NCBI GenBank assembly: GCA_029262055.1
Contig: JAJDAD010000020.1
Coordinates: 1-64,000, forward strand
Direction: 5' to 3'
DNA from: Candidatus Zhuqueibacterota bacterium
GTDB lineage: Bacteria; Zhuqueibacterota; Zhuqueibacteria; Oceanimicrobiales; Oceanimicrobiaceae
DNA length: 64,000 nt
The notes below the pieces were generated by a model. It searched no databases. It was not told the DNA's origin and saw nothing but the letters and a program-made list of their open reading frames with translations. A program made the position numbers and the translations under genes. Shown here one piece after another: positions 17,681 through 24,916 of this stretch. The first letter of the stretch is position 1. Each line of letters begins with the position of its first letter.

Positions 17681-18079
17681 GAGTACTTGACTCGATTGGT
17701 TTGAGTCACTACGACTGAATGAATCGACGTTTTCGGAATTGACTTAGATTCCACATCAATATAATAGAAAATTCTTTTTAGGAAACAAACTTTGTAGGAA
17801 CAAAAGCAGCTATTTATCGCGTTGTAACAAGTAATCCCACTCATTAGTGCAGAAAGTGCAGGCTTTGTAAGTGCTGCAATTGCAATTCTGTCAGCCATGG
17901 TCGGCCTCGGCAGATTTTTACAGAGATGTAATTGGTGCTTGTACAAGAAGTTAGGAGGTAATTTCAGACTTCTTCGGAGTAAAGGGGAACACGGCACAAC
18001 AATTGCGCAAGCAGCCGTGTTCAAGATAGCCCTTTGCGTTCATGATGCGACCAGTGCAATGAAAGGAGGATTTATCGGT
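17681..18079. other. Intergenic region with promoter-like and structured-leader elements
   Basis: Divergent promoter region between the propeller gene (minus) and the lamin-tail gene (plus). A plus-strand TTGACT at 17739 with a perfect TATAAT at 17760 (15-base spacing) would give a leader of about 420 bases. Within it lies a long stem: AAAGGGGAACACGGC (17981-17995) pairs with GCCGTGTTC (18013-18021) and, across an 8-base bulge, CCCTTT (18030-18035). I recognise no known RNA family. The ORFs in the track here have no family resemblance. Confidence 0.4.
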
Positions 18080-18178
18080 GTGCGTCGCTTCTTACTTCGT
18101 GTCATCACAGCGGGGTGCCACGTAGGAATACCGAGAAGCGTTAAGATCAGAATCCGCAATCATATCTGTTTACCCTAA
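18080..18178 (+). CDS. Possible 32-codon leader peptide
   Basis: A GTG-started short frame (beginning VRRFLLRVITAG, ending TAA at 18178) with an excellent AAAGGAGGA ribosome site 9 bases upstream and only 15 bases before the next gene. It has no run of a single amino acid that would suggest classical attenuation. It could be a short translated leader or chance placement of a good ribosome site. Confidence 0.25.
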   Translation: MRRFLLRVITAGCHVGIPRSVKIRIRNHICLP

Positions 18179-18193
18179 ATACAGGAGAACCTG

Positions 18194-19024
18194 ATGAAAC
18201 TTGTAAGATTGTTTACCATGCTGGCGGTTATGGCACCGACGTTTTTGTTTTCCCAGGTCAAGATAAACGAAGTTCTGTTTTCTTCCACAGGCAATCAGGT
18301 CGAGTTAAAAAACTTCGGCTCCTCGTCCGTGGATGTGTCGAATTGGTGGTTCTGTACCTTGTTCGACTACACGCGTGTTGGCGCATTGCCGGTGCTCAGC
18401 GGAGAGTTGAACATCCCGGCCGGCGGGATTTTGGCCTTGAGTGGCATCGGCTTGAATGACAATTCTGCTGATCTTGGTCTCTACAACTCGGGCAGTTTTG
18501 GCAGCACTACGGCCATGGAAGATTTCCTGCAATGGGGCGGCGGTGGACAGGGACGCGAATCCGTGGCAGTGAGTAAAGGTATTTGGACTGCGGGTGACTT
18601 CGCTGCCGCACCTGCTGACGGACATTCGCTTGAATATGATGGCGACGGCAATGCGGCAGGCGATTGGTTTGACCAGGACAACCCCACAATTGGTAGCGAC
18701 AATGGTGTTGTGACTAGCGTCGATGACGACGGACCTGCTGTCCCAAATGGTTTCAGTTTGGCTCAAAACTACCCGAACCCATTTAACCCAAGCACGCAAA
18801 TCAATTATGCGATTCCGGCCACCGGAAGTGTCCAGCTTGAGATTTTCAATGTTCTCGGAGCACGGGTGCGGACACTGGTGAACCAAACGCAGGCGGCGGG
18901 CAACTACAGCGTCCGTTGGGACGGCAGAAGTGACAGGAGCACATTGGCGGCTACCGGCGTTTACCTGTATCGATTGCAGATTGGCAACCAGGTCGATATG
19001 AAGAGAATGCTGTTCATCAAGTAG
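18194..19024 (+). CDS. Secreted lamin-tail domain protein with sorting tail
   Basis: A 276-residue exported protein. The start follows an AGGAGA site and a signal peptide ('RLFTMLAVMAPTFLFSQ'). Residues about 20-170 form a lamin-tail (LTD) beta-sandwich: it opens 'VKINEVLFSSTGNQVELKNF', continues 'VDVSNWWFC', 'LNIPAGGILALSG' and ends near 'DGHSLEYDGDGNAAGDW', the standard LTD strand order. A short acidic linker ('SVDDDGPAVP') leads to the sorting tail 'FSLAQNYPNPFNPSTQINYA' through 'KRMLFIK'. LTD domains in secreted bacterial proteins are usually accessory binding modules; no enzyme domain is attached, so this is probably a small surface-displayed binding protein. Confidence 0.88.
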   Translation: MKLVRLFTMLAVMAPTFLFSQVKINEVLFSSTGNQVELKNFGSSSVDVSNWWFCTLFDYTRVGALPVLSGELNIPAGGILALSGIGLNDNSADLGLYNSGSFGSTTAMEDFLQWGGGGQGRESVAVSKGIWTAGDFAAAPADGHSLEYDGDGNAAGDWFDQDNPTIGSDNGVVTSVDDDGPAVPNGFSLAQNYPNPFNPSTQINYAIPATGSVQLEIFNVLGARVRTLVNQTQAAGNYSVRWDGRSDRSTLAATGVYLYRLQIGNQVDMKRMLFIK

Positions 19025-19102
19025 CCGGACTGTAGCCAGAAACAGGAGGATGGGCTTCGACTACGGAGGCCAGGACCATATATCGAAAGGAATCGGATTG
19101 CA

Positions 19103-20119
19103 ATGATGAAACCAAGCAGAAGTCTTTTCCAGCTTCTCATTTTGGCGTCGTTCTCAATCGGGAACCTGCATGGCCAAAACGAGGTAGTGCTAATTGCATC
19201 AAAAGACAACACGCTGTATGAGAACGCTGCGGGGAGCCTGAGCAACGGGACCGGCCAGCATTTCTTTGCTGGGAACAACAGCGGCAACCTGTCCCGGAGG
19301 GCTTTGCTATCCTTCGATCTGGCCATTCCCACGATCCCTGCCAATACCCAGGTCGCAAGTGCGGTGCTGACCCTGAACATGTCTAGAACGACCAGTGGCG
19401 GCGAGGTCGTTGAGTTGCACCGGGCAGAGGCCGATTGGGGCGAAGGCACGTCCGCCGCATCGGGTCAGGAGGGTGGTGGTGGAGCCGCCACCACCAACGA
19501 CGCGACCTGGCTGCATCGATTTTTTGATAGCACTACCTGGGCCCAGCCGGGCGGCGATTTCTCATCGACGATCAGTGCGGAGCAGACGGTGGCGGGACTC
19601 GGTGAATACAGCTGGGGCTCGACGCCGCAAATGGTCGCGGACGTTCAGGGCTGGATCGACAATCCCGGCAGTAATTTTGGGTGGGTCTTAGTCGGAAATG
19701 AATCCAGCGCGTCAAGCGCCAAGCGCTTTGACACGCATGAAAATGCTACGGCCGCGAACCAACCGCGCCTGACCATCACTTTTTCAAACGTAACCAGTGT
19801 TGATGATGAGCCGGTGCCATTGCCCGTTCAGTTTGAGTTGGCACAAAACTACCCAAACCCGTTTAACCCCACTACAACGGTGGCGTATACTGTTCCCTTT
19901 TCCGACAGACGTGCGTTGCCGGTTCGGCTTGAGGTTTTTAATTTGACGGGTCAAAAGATCAGGACTTTGGTACGCGCCAACCAGCCGGGCGGCAGCTATT
20001 CCGTAGTATGGGACGGTTTGTCGGACGCGGGGGTGACGGTTCCTTCCGGCACCTACATTTACAGATTGTTTGCCGGAAGAAGCGGCGGAGCCGCCAGGGC
20101 AATGACATTGATCAAGTAG
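19103..20119 (+). CDS. Secreted DNRLRE-domain protein with sorting tail
   Basis: A 338-residue exported protein with signal 'LFQLLILASFSIGNLHGQ'. The main domain (about 25-225) matches the DNRLRE/disaggregatase-related beta-sandwich: 'ASKDNTLYENAAGSLSNG', 'SRRALLSFDLAIPTIPANTQ', 'SAVLTLNMSRTTSGGEVV', 'ADWGEGTS', 'DATWLHRFFDSTTWAQPGGD', 'WVLVGNESSASSAKRFDTHE', then 'RLTITF'. This fold is known from extracellular matrix and carbohydrate-associated proteins. The tail 'FELAQNYPNPFNPTTTVAYT' to 'RAMTLIK' directs surface export. It follows the lamin-tail gene by 78 bases in the same direction and ends at a strong terminator, so the two probably form one surface-protein unit. Confidence 0.87.
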   Translation: MMKPSRSLFQLLILASFSIGNLHGQNEVVLIASKDNTLYENAAGSLSNGTGQHFFAGNNSGNLSRRALLSFDLAIPTIPANTQVASAVLTLNMSRTTSGGEVVELHRAEADWGEGTSAASGQEGGGGAATTNDATWLHRFFDSTTWAQPGGDFSSTISAEQTVAGLGEYSWGSTPQMVADVQGWIDNPGSNFGWVLVGNESSASSAKRFDTHENATAANQPRLTITFSNVTSVDDEPVPLPVQFELAQNYPNPFNPTTTVAYTVPFSDRRALPVRLEVFNLTGQKIRTLVRANQPGGSYSVVWDGLSDAGVTVPSGTYIYRLFAGRSGGAARAMTLIK

Positions 20120-20172
20120 CGACTGAACGCCGGTTAGGTACAATTCCGATTGATCGGGGTTGGCGAGACTGT

Positions 20173-20200
20173 CTTTGAGCCGGTTGTTGCCGGCTCAAAG
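20173..20200. terminator. Hairpin between convergent genes
   Basis: A perfect 11-bp stem (CTTTGAGCCGG / CCGGCTCAAAG) with a 6-base loop, lying between the stop of the DNRLRE gene and the stop of the muramidase gene. It has A-rich and T-rich ends on both strands, consistent with a shared terminator, though the U-runs are short. Confidence 0.55.
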
Positions 20201-20232
20201 ATAGCGCTTGGCTGGTAGCTGTCTGGACACGC

Positions 20233-21528
20233 TCACTCATAAAGCAAGTACTTCCGGCGGGTCGACAGAAAGGAAGCGAACTGGTCTTGCCAGGATTGCC
20301 GCACCAGCTCAAGATCCTGTTTAGCCATGATCGCTTCACGGATGGCACCGGTACCGGCAAGCCGGTCAAAGTGCCTTGGGTGCCATTGCAGGCGGTCCGC
20401 GTACAGTCTGTGCAGTGTTTGGATAACCCGCAGACCGGTCCAGTAAGGCTCAAAGCTGCCCCGGTCCGTTACTAATATTCTTGCCCCTCTGCAGAGCCGG
20501 CCCTCAAACTTCGGATGCAATGCAGCGCCCGGAATCGTGACCGGAGTGAACCAAGCTGGCTCAAACCGTACTCCTTTCAGATCTAACTCTTGCAATTGGT
20601 CCACCAGCCGTTCCGCATCAACCCAGGGTGCGCCGAAGACCTCAAAAGGAGTCCGGGTTCCTCGCCCCTCTGAAACGTTTGTACCTTCTAACAGGCAAGT
20701 CCCCGGGTAAACCAGGGCCGTGCTAAGTTCAGGCATATTCGGCGAGGGCGAGACGAAGCGGAGCCCGGTTTCGTCGAACCACCGGCCACGGGCCCAACCC
20801 TGCATGGGAATCACCCGCAAGTCAGCATGCACGCCGTTCCTCAGCCAACCCTCGGAATTGATCATCCCTGCGAGCTCTCCAACCGTCATGCCATGGCGCA
20901 CGGGAATGGGGAAGAGGCCCACAAAAGTGGCATATTCAGGATCGAGAACATTCCCTTCCACCTGTACACCACCGAGAGGGTTGGGCCGGTCCAAAACAAC
21001 AAATTCCTTGCCATATTCCGCGGCGGCCTCCATCGCGAGGGCCATCGTGTAAACATAGGTGTAATAACGGGTACCAATGTCCTGAATATCGAAGATGAGG
21101 GCGTCAAGGCCCTCCAGCATTTGAGGAGTAGGTTTGCGGTCAGCGCCGTACAGACTGTAAATGGGCAAATCTCTAAGCGGGTCTGACTCTGCCGGGATGC
21201 TTTGCCCCGCTTCGGCAGTACCCCGCAGACCATGCTCGGGACCGAAAAGCGCCACAACTTCGACCTCGGCAAGTGCGGTCACGAGATCGACAATGTGCCG
21301 GCCGGCGCGGTTGTAGCCAGTGTGGTTGGTGATTATCCCGACCCGCTTACCACGGAGCGCTTGATGCACAGCGCCAAGCCGGTCAAGCCCGGTCTCCACT
21401 CGCGGGTGCATGCCGTCACAATTCGACAAAACAACCAGGAGCGGCAAAGCCAGGAAATACAGAAGAAACTTGTGCTGAATCAAGTGGCACTTCAGTGCGG
21501 TGGATAGCGGGGGCCGGTTCCGGAACAC
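20233..21528 (-). CDS. namZ: NamZ-like exo-beta-N-acetylmuramidase (DUF1343, GH171)
   Basis: A 431-residue exported enzyme that in characterised relatives releases terminal N-acetylmuramic acid from peptidoglycan fragments. Family signatures are all present: 'GKRVGIITNHTGYNRAGRHI', 'VVALFGPEHGLRGTAEAG', 'DLPIYSLYGADRKPTPQML', 'DALIFDIQDIGTRYYTYVYT', 'FVVLDRPNPLGGVQVEGNVL' and 'SPNMPELSTALVYPGTCLLE'. The N-terminus has a hydrophobic segment with a possible lipobox ('LLVVLSNC'). The start is a GTG at 21528, ten bases after the AraC-regulator stop, so the regulator and muramidase are co-transcribed; the start could be slightly downstream. Context with a NagX-like acyltransferase fits amino-sugar scavenging. 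Confidence 0.9.
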   Translation of the reverse strand: MFRNRPPLSTALKCHLIQHKFLLYFLALPLLVVLSNCDGMHPRVETGLDRLGAVHQALRGKRVGIITNHTGYNRAGRHIVDLVTALAEVEVVALFGPEHGLRGTAEAGQSIPAESDPLRDLPIYSLYGADRKPTPQMLEGLDALIFDIQDIGTRYYTYVYTMALAMEAAAEYGKEFVVLDRPNPLGGVQVEGNVLDPEYATFVGLFPIPVRHGMTVGELAGMINSEGWLRNGVHADLRVIPMQGWARGRWFDETGLRFVSPSPNMPELSTALVYPGTCLLEGTNVSEGRGTRTPFEVFGAPWVDAERLVDQLQELDLKGVRFEPAWFTPVTIPGAALHPKFEGRLCRGARILVTDRGSFEPYWTGLRVIQTLHRLYADRLQWHPRHFDRLAGTGAIREAIMAKQDLELVRQSWQDQFASFLSTRRKYLLYE

Positions 21529-21538
21529 GGAAAGCCCC

Positions 21539-22411
21539 CTACCTTTGTTGGATGAATTCGTGGCGGTATTGTTTCGGGCTCATGGCATGCAGTTCCCGAA
21601 ACCTGCGATTGAAGTTTGAAACATTGTTGAATCCAACGCGATAACAGATCTCGGCAACAGACAGCTCGCTTTCGATCAAAAGCCGGCATGCGTGACCGAT
21701 GCGCAGTTCATTCACGTACCTGATGAAGGTCTTACCGGTGGATCTCTTGAAGAAGCGGCTGAACGCCGTAATGCTCATGTTGGCAACCGAGGCGGCGTCT
21801 TCCAACTTGAGCCTCTGGTCATAGTCCTCGTTCAGGTAGGTGCAGACCTGGTCGATGCGTGTTTGCTGGGTTGGCGCCACTCCGCGCTCAAACTCGATGC
21901 TGGAAAGGAAATCCACCTCGTCCTCATTCGCGCGCGCCAATGTATCGAGGATTGACAACAGTTGCAGGAAGCGCCCGAACCCATTCATCGCTGACATCGC
22001 GGCAATCTGAGCTGCTGCTTGCGCCCGCGCTGCGCCACGGAAGCGCAGTCCCCTGCTGGACGTTTTGAAGAGCCAGTGCAGATGATGTAGCTCGGGAGTG
22101 TCGACGATCTGTAAACCTGCGAGATTGTTTGGAAATTGTAGCAGAACCGCTTCATGCATCACGCCCTCGCCCATTTGCCCGGCCGGCGCGTACAAGGTGT
22201 GCGGCAAATTGGAGCCGACAAGGACGAGGTCGCCATCGTCATAATGTGAGATGGAATCACCAATAAACCGCTTGCCCTTGCTTTTCATCATCAGCATGAT
22301 TTCATACTCGCGGTGGCAATGCCAGTTAAACTCAAATGATTCCAGTTTGATTTCTTTGTACTTAAATGAAGATTGCGGTGGTGTGGAGAGTTTTACTGAA
22401 ATGGGTTTCAT
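21539..22411 (-). CDS. AraC-family transcriptional regulator
   Basis: A 290-residue regulator. The N-terminal half is a cupin-type ligand domain ('FEFNWHCHREYEIMLMMKSK', 'YDDGDLVLVGSNLPHTLYAP'), and the last 100 residues are the double helix-turn-helix: 'LKLEDAASVANMSITAFSRF', 'KRSTGKTFIRYVNELRIGHA', 'LSVAEICYRVGFNNVSNFNR' and 'RFRELHAMSPKQYR'. The track begins two codons earlier at a GTG; the ATG at 22411 is preferred. It is co-directional with the muramidase and divergent from the acyltransferase gene, so the shared upstream region is the likely operator, and an amino sugar or muropeptide is a reasonable guess for its ligand. Confidence 0.93.
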   Translation of the reverse strand: MKPISVKLSTPPQSSFKYKEIKLESFEFNWHCHREYEIMLMMKSKGKRFIGDSISHYDDGDLVLVGSNLPHTLYAPAGQMGEGVMHEAVLLQFPNNLAGLQIVDTPELHHLHWLFKTSSRGLRFRGAARAQAAAQIAAMSAMNGFGRFLQLLSILDTLARANEDEVDFLSSIEFERGVAPTQQTRIDQVCTYLNEDYDQRLKLEDAASVANMSITAFSRFFKRSTGKTFIRYVNELRIGHACRLLIESELSVAEICYRVGFNNVSNFNRRFRELHAMSPKQYRHEFIQQR

Positions 22412-22503
22412 AGGCACTCTGTGTACTATCTTGAGACTTTTGTTCAGGAAAGGTGGAAACAGTGTTAAGATAGTATTCTTCGGGACAAAAAAGAAAGTAG
22501 AAT

Positions 22504-22531
22504 TTGCAAATCAACAGGTTTTTTCTAAATT
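22504..22531 (+). promoter_or_regulatory. Candidate promoter for the acyltransferase gene
   Basis: TTGCAA, 16 bases, TAAATT, about 65 bases upstream of the GTG start at 22598 and inside the divergent AraC region. It is a moderate sigma-70 match; an activated promoter would be consistent with AraC control. Confidence 0.35.
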
Positions 22532-22597
22532 ACTTCGCTCCAAAGATTATTGCTCCAATGGGCGCCCCAATCAGAATACAAAACTAAAGGGGAGAAA

Positions 22598-23710
22598 GTG
22601 GTCGATCAAAAGAACCGTCTGAGTTCACTGGATGTCTTCCGCGGACTCACTATCGCAGGGATGATTCTGGTGAATAATCCTGGAAGTTGGAGCCATGTTT
22701 ACGCACCGCTACGGCACGCGGAGTGGCACGGGTGGACTCCGACAGACCTGATCTTTCCCTTCTTTCTTTTCATTGTGGGTGTAGCGATGACGTTCTCTTT
22801 GTCCGGATTTTCCCAACCTGGAGTCAGCCGCGGGCCGGTCTACAGGAAAATCCTAAGGAGGACCCTAATTGTTTTTGGGCTTGGCCTCTTTCTCAGCGGC
22901 TTCCCATTCTATGATCTGAGCACGATTAGAATTCCGGGCGTTTTGCAGCGTATCGCTATTTGCTACCTGGTGGCGTCGTTGATTACGATCAACACTTCCG
23001 CACGCGGGCAGGCGCTCTGGATGGTGGCCTTGTTGCTTGCCTATTGGGCTGCCATGGCGCTGATACCCGTTCCGGGCTACGGAGCAGGCAATTATGCTGT
23101 CGACGGCAACCTGGCCGCATTCATCGACTCCCAGATCTTGCATGGCCACATGTGGAAGGCAACCTGGGACCCGGAGGGTCTGCTCAGCACCATCCCTGCC
23201 ATTGCAACGACTCTGTCAGGGGTGCTGGTCGGACACTTGCTACATCAGAAAGTTGACCGGGGAGAAATCGCCGGGCAACTATTTGTCTTTGGCTGGGGCG
23301 CGATTCTGACCGGCGTGATCTGGGCGGCGGTGTTCCCCATCAACAAGTCTCTTTGGACCAGTTCGTACGTGGTCTTCAGCACGGGTGCGGCCATGCAGTT
23401 TTTGGGAGTCTGTTATTGGCTTATCGATGTTAAGGGCTATCGCAAGTGGGTTTATCCGGGTTCGGTTTTTGGGATGAACGCAATCGCAGTTTTCGTTTTG
23501 TCCGGCATCGTTGGGCGGTTGCTGGTCATGATTAAGGTGCCGGGACAGATGGGGACGGAGACAGCGGTAAAAACGTGGCTCTACCAAAATACCTTTGTCC
23601 CTTTGGCAGGACCTCTCAATGGCTCGTTTCTGTTTGCGCTGACAAATCTGTCCGTCTGGTTTGGCCTGATGGCCATACTTTACCGGAAGAAGGTTTTTAT
23701 CAAGATCTGA
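22598..23710 (+). CDS. NagX/HGSNAT-like membrane acyltransferase (DUF5009/DUF1624)
   Basis: A polytopic membrane protein of about 370 residues related to human heparan-alpha-glucosaminide N-acetyltransferase and bacterial NagX. The N-terminal signature 'SLDVFRGLTIAGMILVNNPG' and 'HGWTPTDLIFPFFLFIVGVA' is diagnostic, followed by multiple hydrophobic helices ('ALWMVALLLAYWAAMALIP', 'GWGAILTGVIWAAVFPINK'). The ORF track begins at a TTG at 22550; the GTG at 22598 has a strong AAGGGGAG site and removes a hydrophilic, unlikely extension. Divergent placement from AraC/NamZ suggests a role in amino-sugar uptake or acetylation, for example of glucosamine or muramic acid. The exact acceptor is unknown. 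Confidence 0.9.
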   Translation: MVDQKNRLSSLDVFRGLTIAGMILVNNPGSWSHVYAPLRHAEWHGWTPTDLIFPFFLFIVGVAMTFSLSGFSQPGVSRGPVYRKILRRTLIVFGLGLFLSGFPFYDLSTIRIPGVLQRIAICYLVASLITINTSARGQALWMVALLLAYWAAMALIPVPGYGAGNYAVDGNLAAFIDSQILHGHMWKATWDPEGLLSTIPAIATTLSGVLVGHLLHQKVDRGEIAGQLFVFGWGAILTGVIWAAVFPINKSLWTSSYVVFSTGAAMQFLGVCYWLIDVKGYRKWVYPGSVFGMNAIAVFVLSGIVGRLLVMIKVPGQMGTETAVKTWLYQNTFVPLAGPLNGSFLFALTNLSVWFGLMAILYRKKVFIKI

Positions 23711-23777
23711 GTACCCACATTTCTCAGTTGGATTCAAGGTCATTCTGAGGTCCACCAAACGAATTCTGGTTTTTTTC

Positions 23778-23806
23778 TTGACTTTAAATCAGCCGGCCTT
23801 TATCTT
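23778..23806 (+). promoter_or_regulatory. Promoter of the histidine operon
   Basis: TTGACT (23778-23783), 17 bases, TATCTT (23801-23806). Expected transcription start is near 23813, about 17 bases before the leader peptide. The same TATCTT -10 box recurs in the promoter before the molybdoenzyme fusion gene. Confidence 0.75.
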
Positions 23807-23829
23807 GGCCTTAATCAATCGGATCTAAC

Positions 23830-23916
23830 ATGCTATTACAAAAATATACTCACAGACCCCACCATTATCATCACTACCCCCACCTGGAAGTGGGCCTTGT
23901 GATGAGAGCGACCTAG
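23830..23916 (+). CDS. hisL: Histidine-operon leader peptide
   Basis: A 28-residue peptide too short for the ORF track. It contains six histidines within eleven residues ('HRPHHYHHYPH', residues 8-18), the classic regulatory codon run of a his attenuator. It lies just after a good promoter and upstream of mutually exclusive hairpins and a rho-independent terminator, then hisG. The ribosome site is weak. When charged histidyl-tRNA is scarce, a ribosome would stall in the His run, favour the antiterminator and let transcription continue into the operon. The interleaved tyrosines and prolines are a curiosity that may widen sensing slightly. Confidence 0.9.
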   Translation: MLLQKYTHRPHHYHHYPHLEVGLVMRAT

Positions 23917-23984
23917 CGCCACCAAAATCGCCAAAAGATAGAAATCACAGAGCCCCACTTTCATACCAGAGAGTGGGTTTTTTT
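23879..23984 (+). promoter_or_regulatory. Histidine attenuator (pause, antiterminator and terminator hairpins)
   Basis: Three alternative structures are visible. A first hairpin pairs CCCAC (23879-23883) with GTGGG (23890-23894). An antiterminator pairs AAGTGGG (23888-23894) with CCCACTT (23954-23960), extended by TGTGAT (23898-23903) with ATCACA (23944-23949). The terminator pairs CCCACTTTC (23954-23962) with GAGAGTGGG (23969-23977), one G-U pair, followed by seven Ts (23978-23984). Segment 23888-23894 is shared by the first two, and 23954-23960 by the last two, so they exclude one another exactly as in enterobacterial his and trp leaders. Confidence 0.9.
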
Positions 23985-24020
23985 GTTTTATTAAGGTTAA
24001 CTACAGGATAGGATTTGAGG

Positions 24021-24890
24021 ATGAAGCTCAAAGTAGGTTTACCAAAGGGCAGTTTGCAGGAATCAACGCTGCTGCTGCTGAGCAAAGCCGGATACAATTT
24101 TTCGACCCGGGAGAGGTCCTATTTTCCCGCCAGCGATGACACTGACTTGCAGGCGATTCTAATTCGTGCTCAGGAAATGGCAGGTTATGTTCATGACGGA
24201 GTCCTCGATGTCGGTATCACCGGCAAAGACTGGATCATGGAAAACGGCGTTTCGGTCGTGGAAGTCGCGGAGCTGGTGTACTCCAAGGTCAGCTTTCGGC
24301 CTGTGCGCTGGGTAGTTGCCGTTCCGGAAAGTTCGGATATCCACTCCGTGCACGATTTAAACGGGAAACGGATCGCAACCGAGGTCGTAAACATCACCCG
24401 AAAGTATTTGGAGCAACACAAAGTGCAGGCGGATGTAGAGTTTTCATGGGGCGCAACTGAGGCGAAAACTCCTGACCTGGTCGACGCCATCGTAGAAGTG
24501 ACCGAATCCGGCAGCTCATTGCGTGCCAACAAGTTACGCATCGTTGATACAGTCTTGACTTCCACGGTACGCCTGATTGCCAACGAAAACAGCTACAACA
24601 ATCCATGGAAGCGTGAGCGGATCGACAACATCGCGTTGTTGTTGCAGGGGGCCATTGCAGCGACCGGCAAAGTCGGCCTTAAATTCAATCTCAAGAAAGT
24701 AGATTTAGATGAAATTCAGGCGGTTCTACCCGCAATGAAAAAGCCCACGATATCGCCCCTGGTCGGCAATGAATGGATCGCGCTTGAGACAATCATCGAC
24801 GAGTTCGTGGTCCGGAGCATCATTCCGAAGTTAAAGAAAGCCGGGGCGGAAGACATCATCGAGTATCCACTAAATAAGGTCATCCCTTAA
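24021..24890 (+). CDS. hisG: ATP phosphoribosyltransferase, long form
   Basis: First enzyme of histidine biosynthesis, joining ATP and PRPP. The 289-residue length, the N-terminus '[20 protein letters not shown]' and the periplasmic-binding-like catalytic core ('[14 protein letters not shown]', '[18 protein letters not shown]', '[20 protein letters not shown]') indicate the long HisG form, with the C-terminal ACT-like regulatory domain ('[20 protein letters not shown]') that mediates histidine feedback; hence no HisZ partner is needed. The track starts at a TTG two codons upstream; the ATG at 24021 is preferred. It is the first gene after the attenuator. Confidence 0.96.
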   Translation: MKLKVGLPKGSLQESTLLLLSKAGYNFSTRERSYFPASDDTDLQAILIRAQEMAGYVHDGVLDVGITGKDWIMENGVSVVEVAELVYSKVSFRPVRWVVAVPESSDIHSVHDLNGKRIATEVVNITRKYLEQHKVQADVEFSWGATEAKTPDLVDAIVEVTESGSSLRANKLRIVDTVLTSTVRLIANENSYNNPWKRERIDNIALLLQGAIAATGKVGLKFNLKKVDLDEIQAVLPAMKKPTISPLVGNEWIALETIIDEFVVRSIIPKLKKAGAEDIIEYPLNKVIP

Positions 24891-24916
24891 CCGGACGTTG
24901 TTGCAGGACCTGCCCT

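Noticed and set aside
17677-18024. 115-codon minus-strand ORF upstream of the propeller gene
   Set aside because: No recognisable domain or ribosome site; its end overlaps the start of the real gene.
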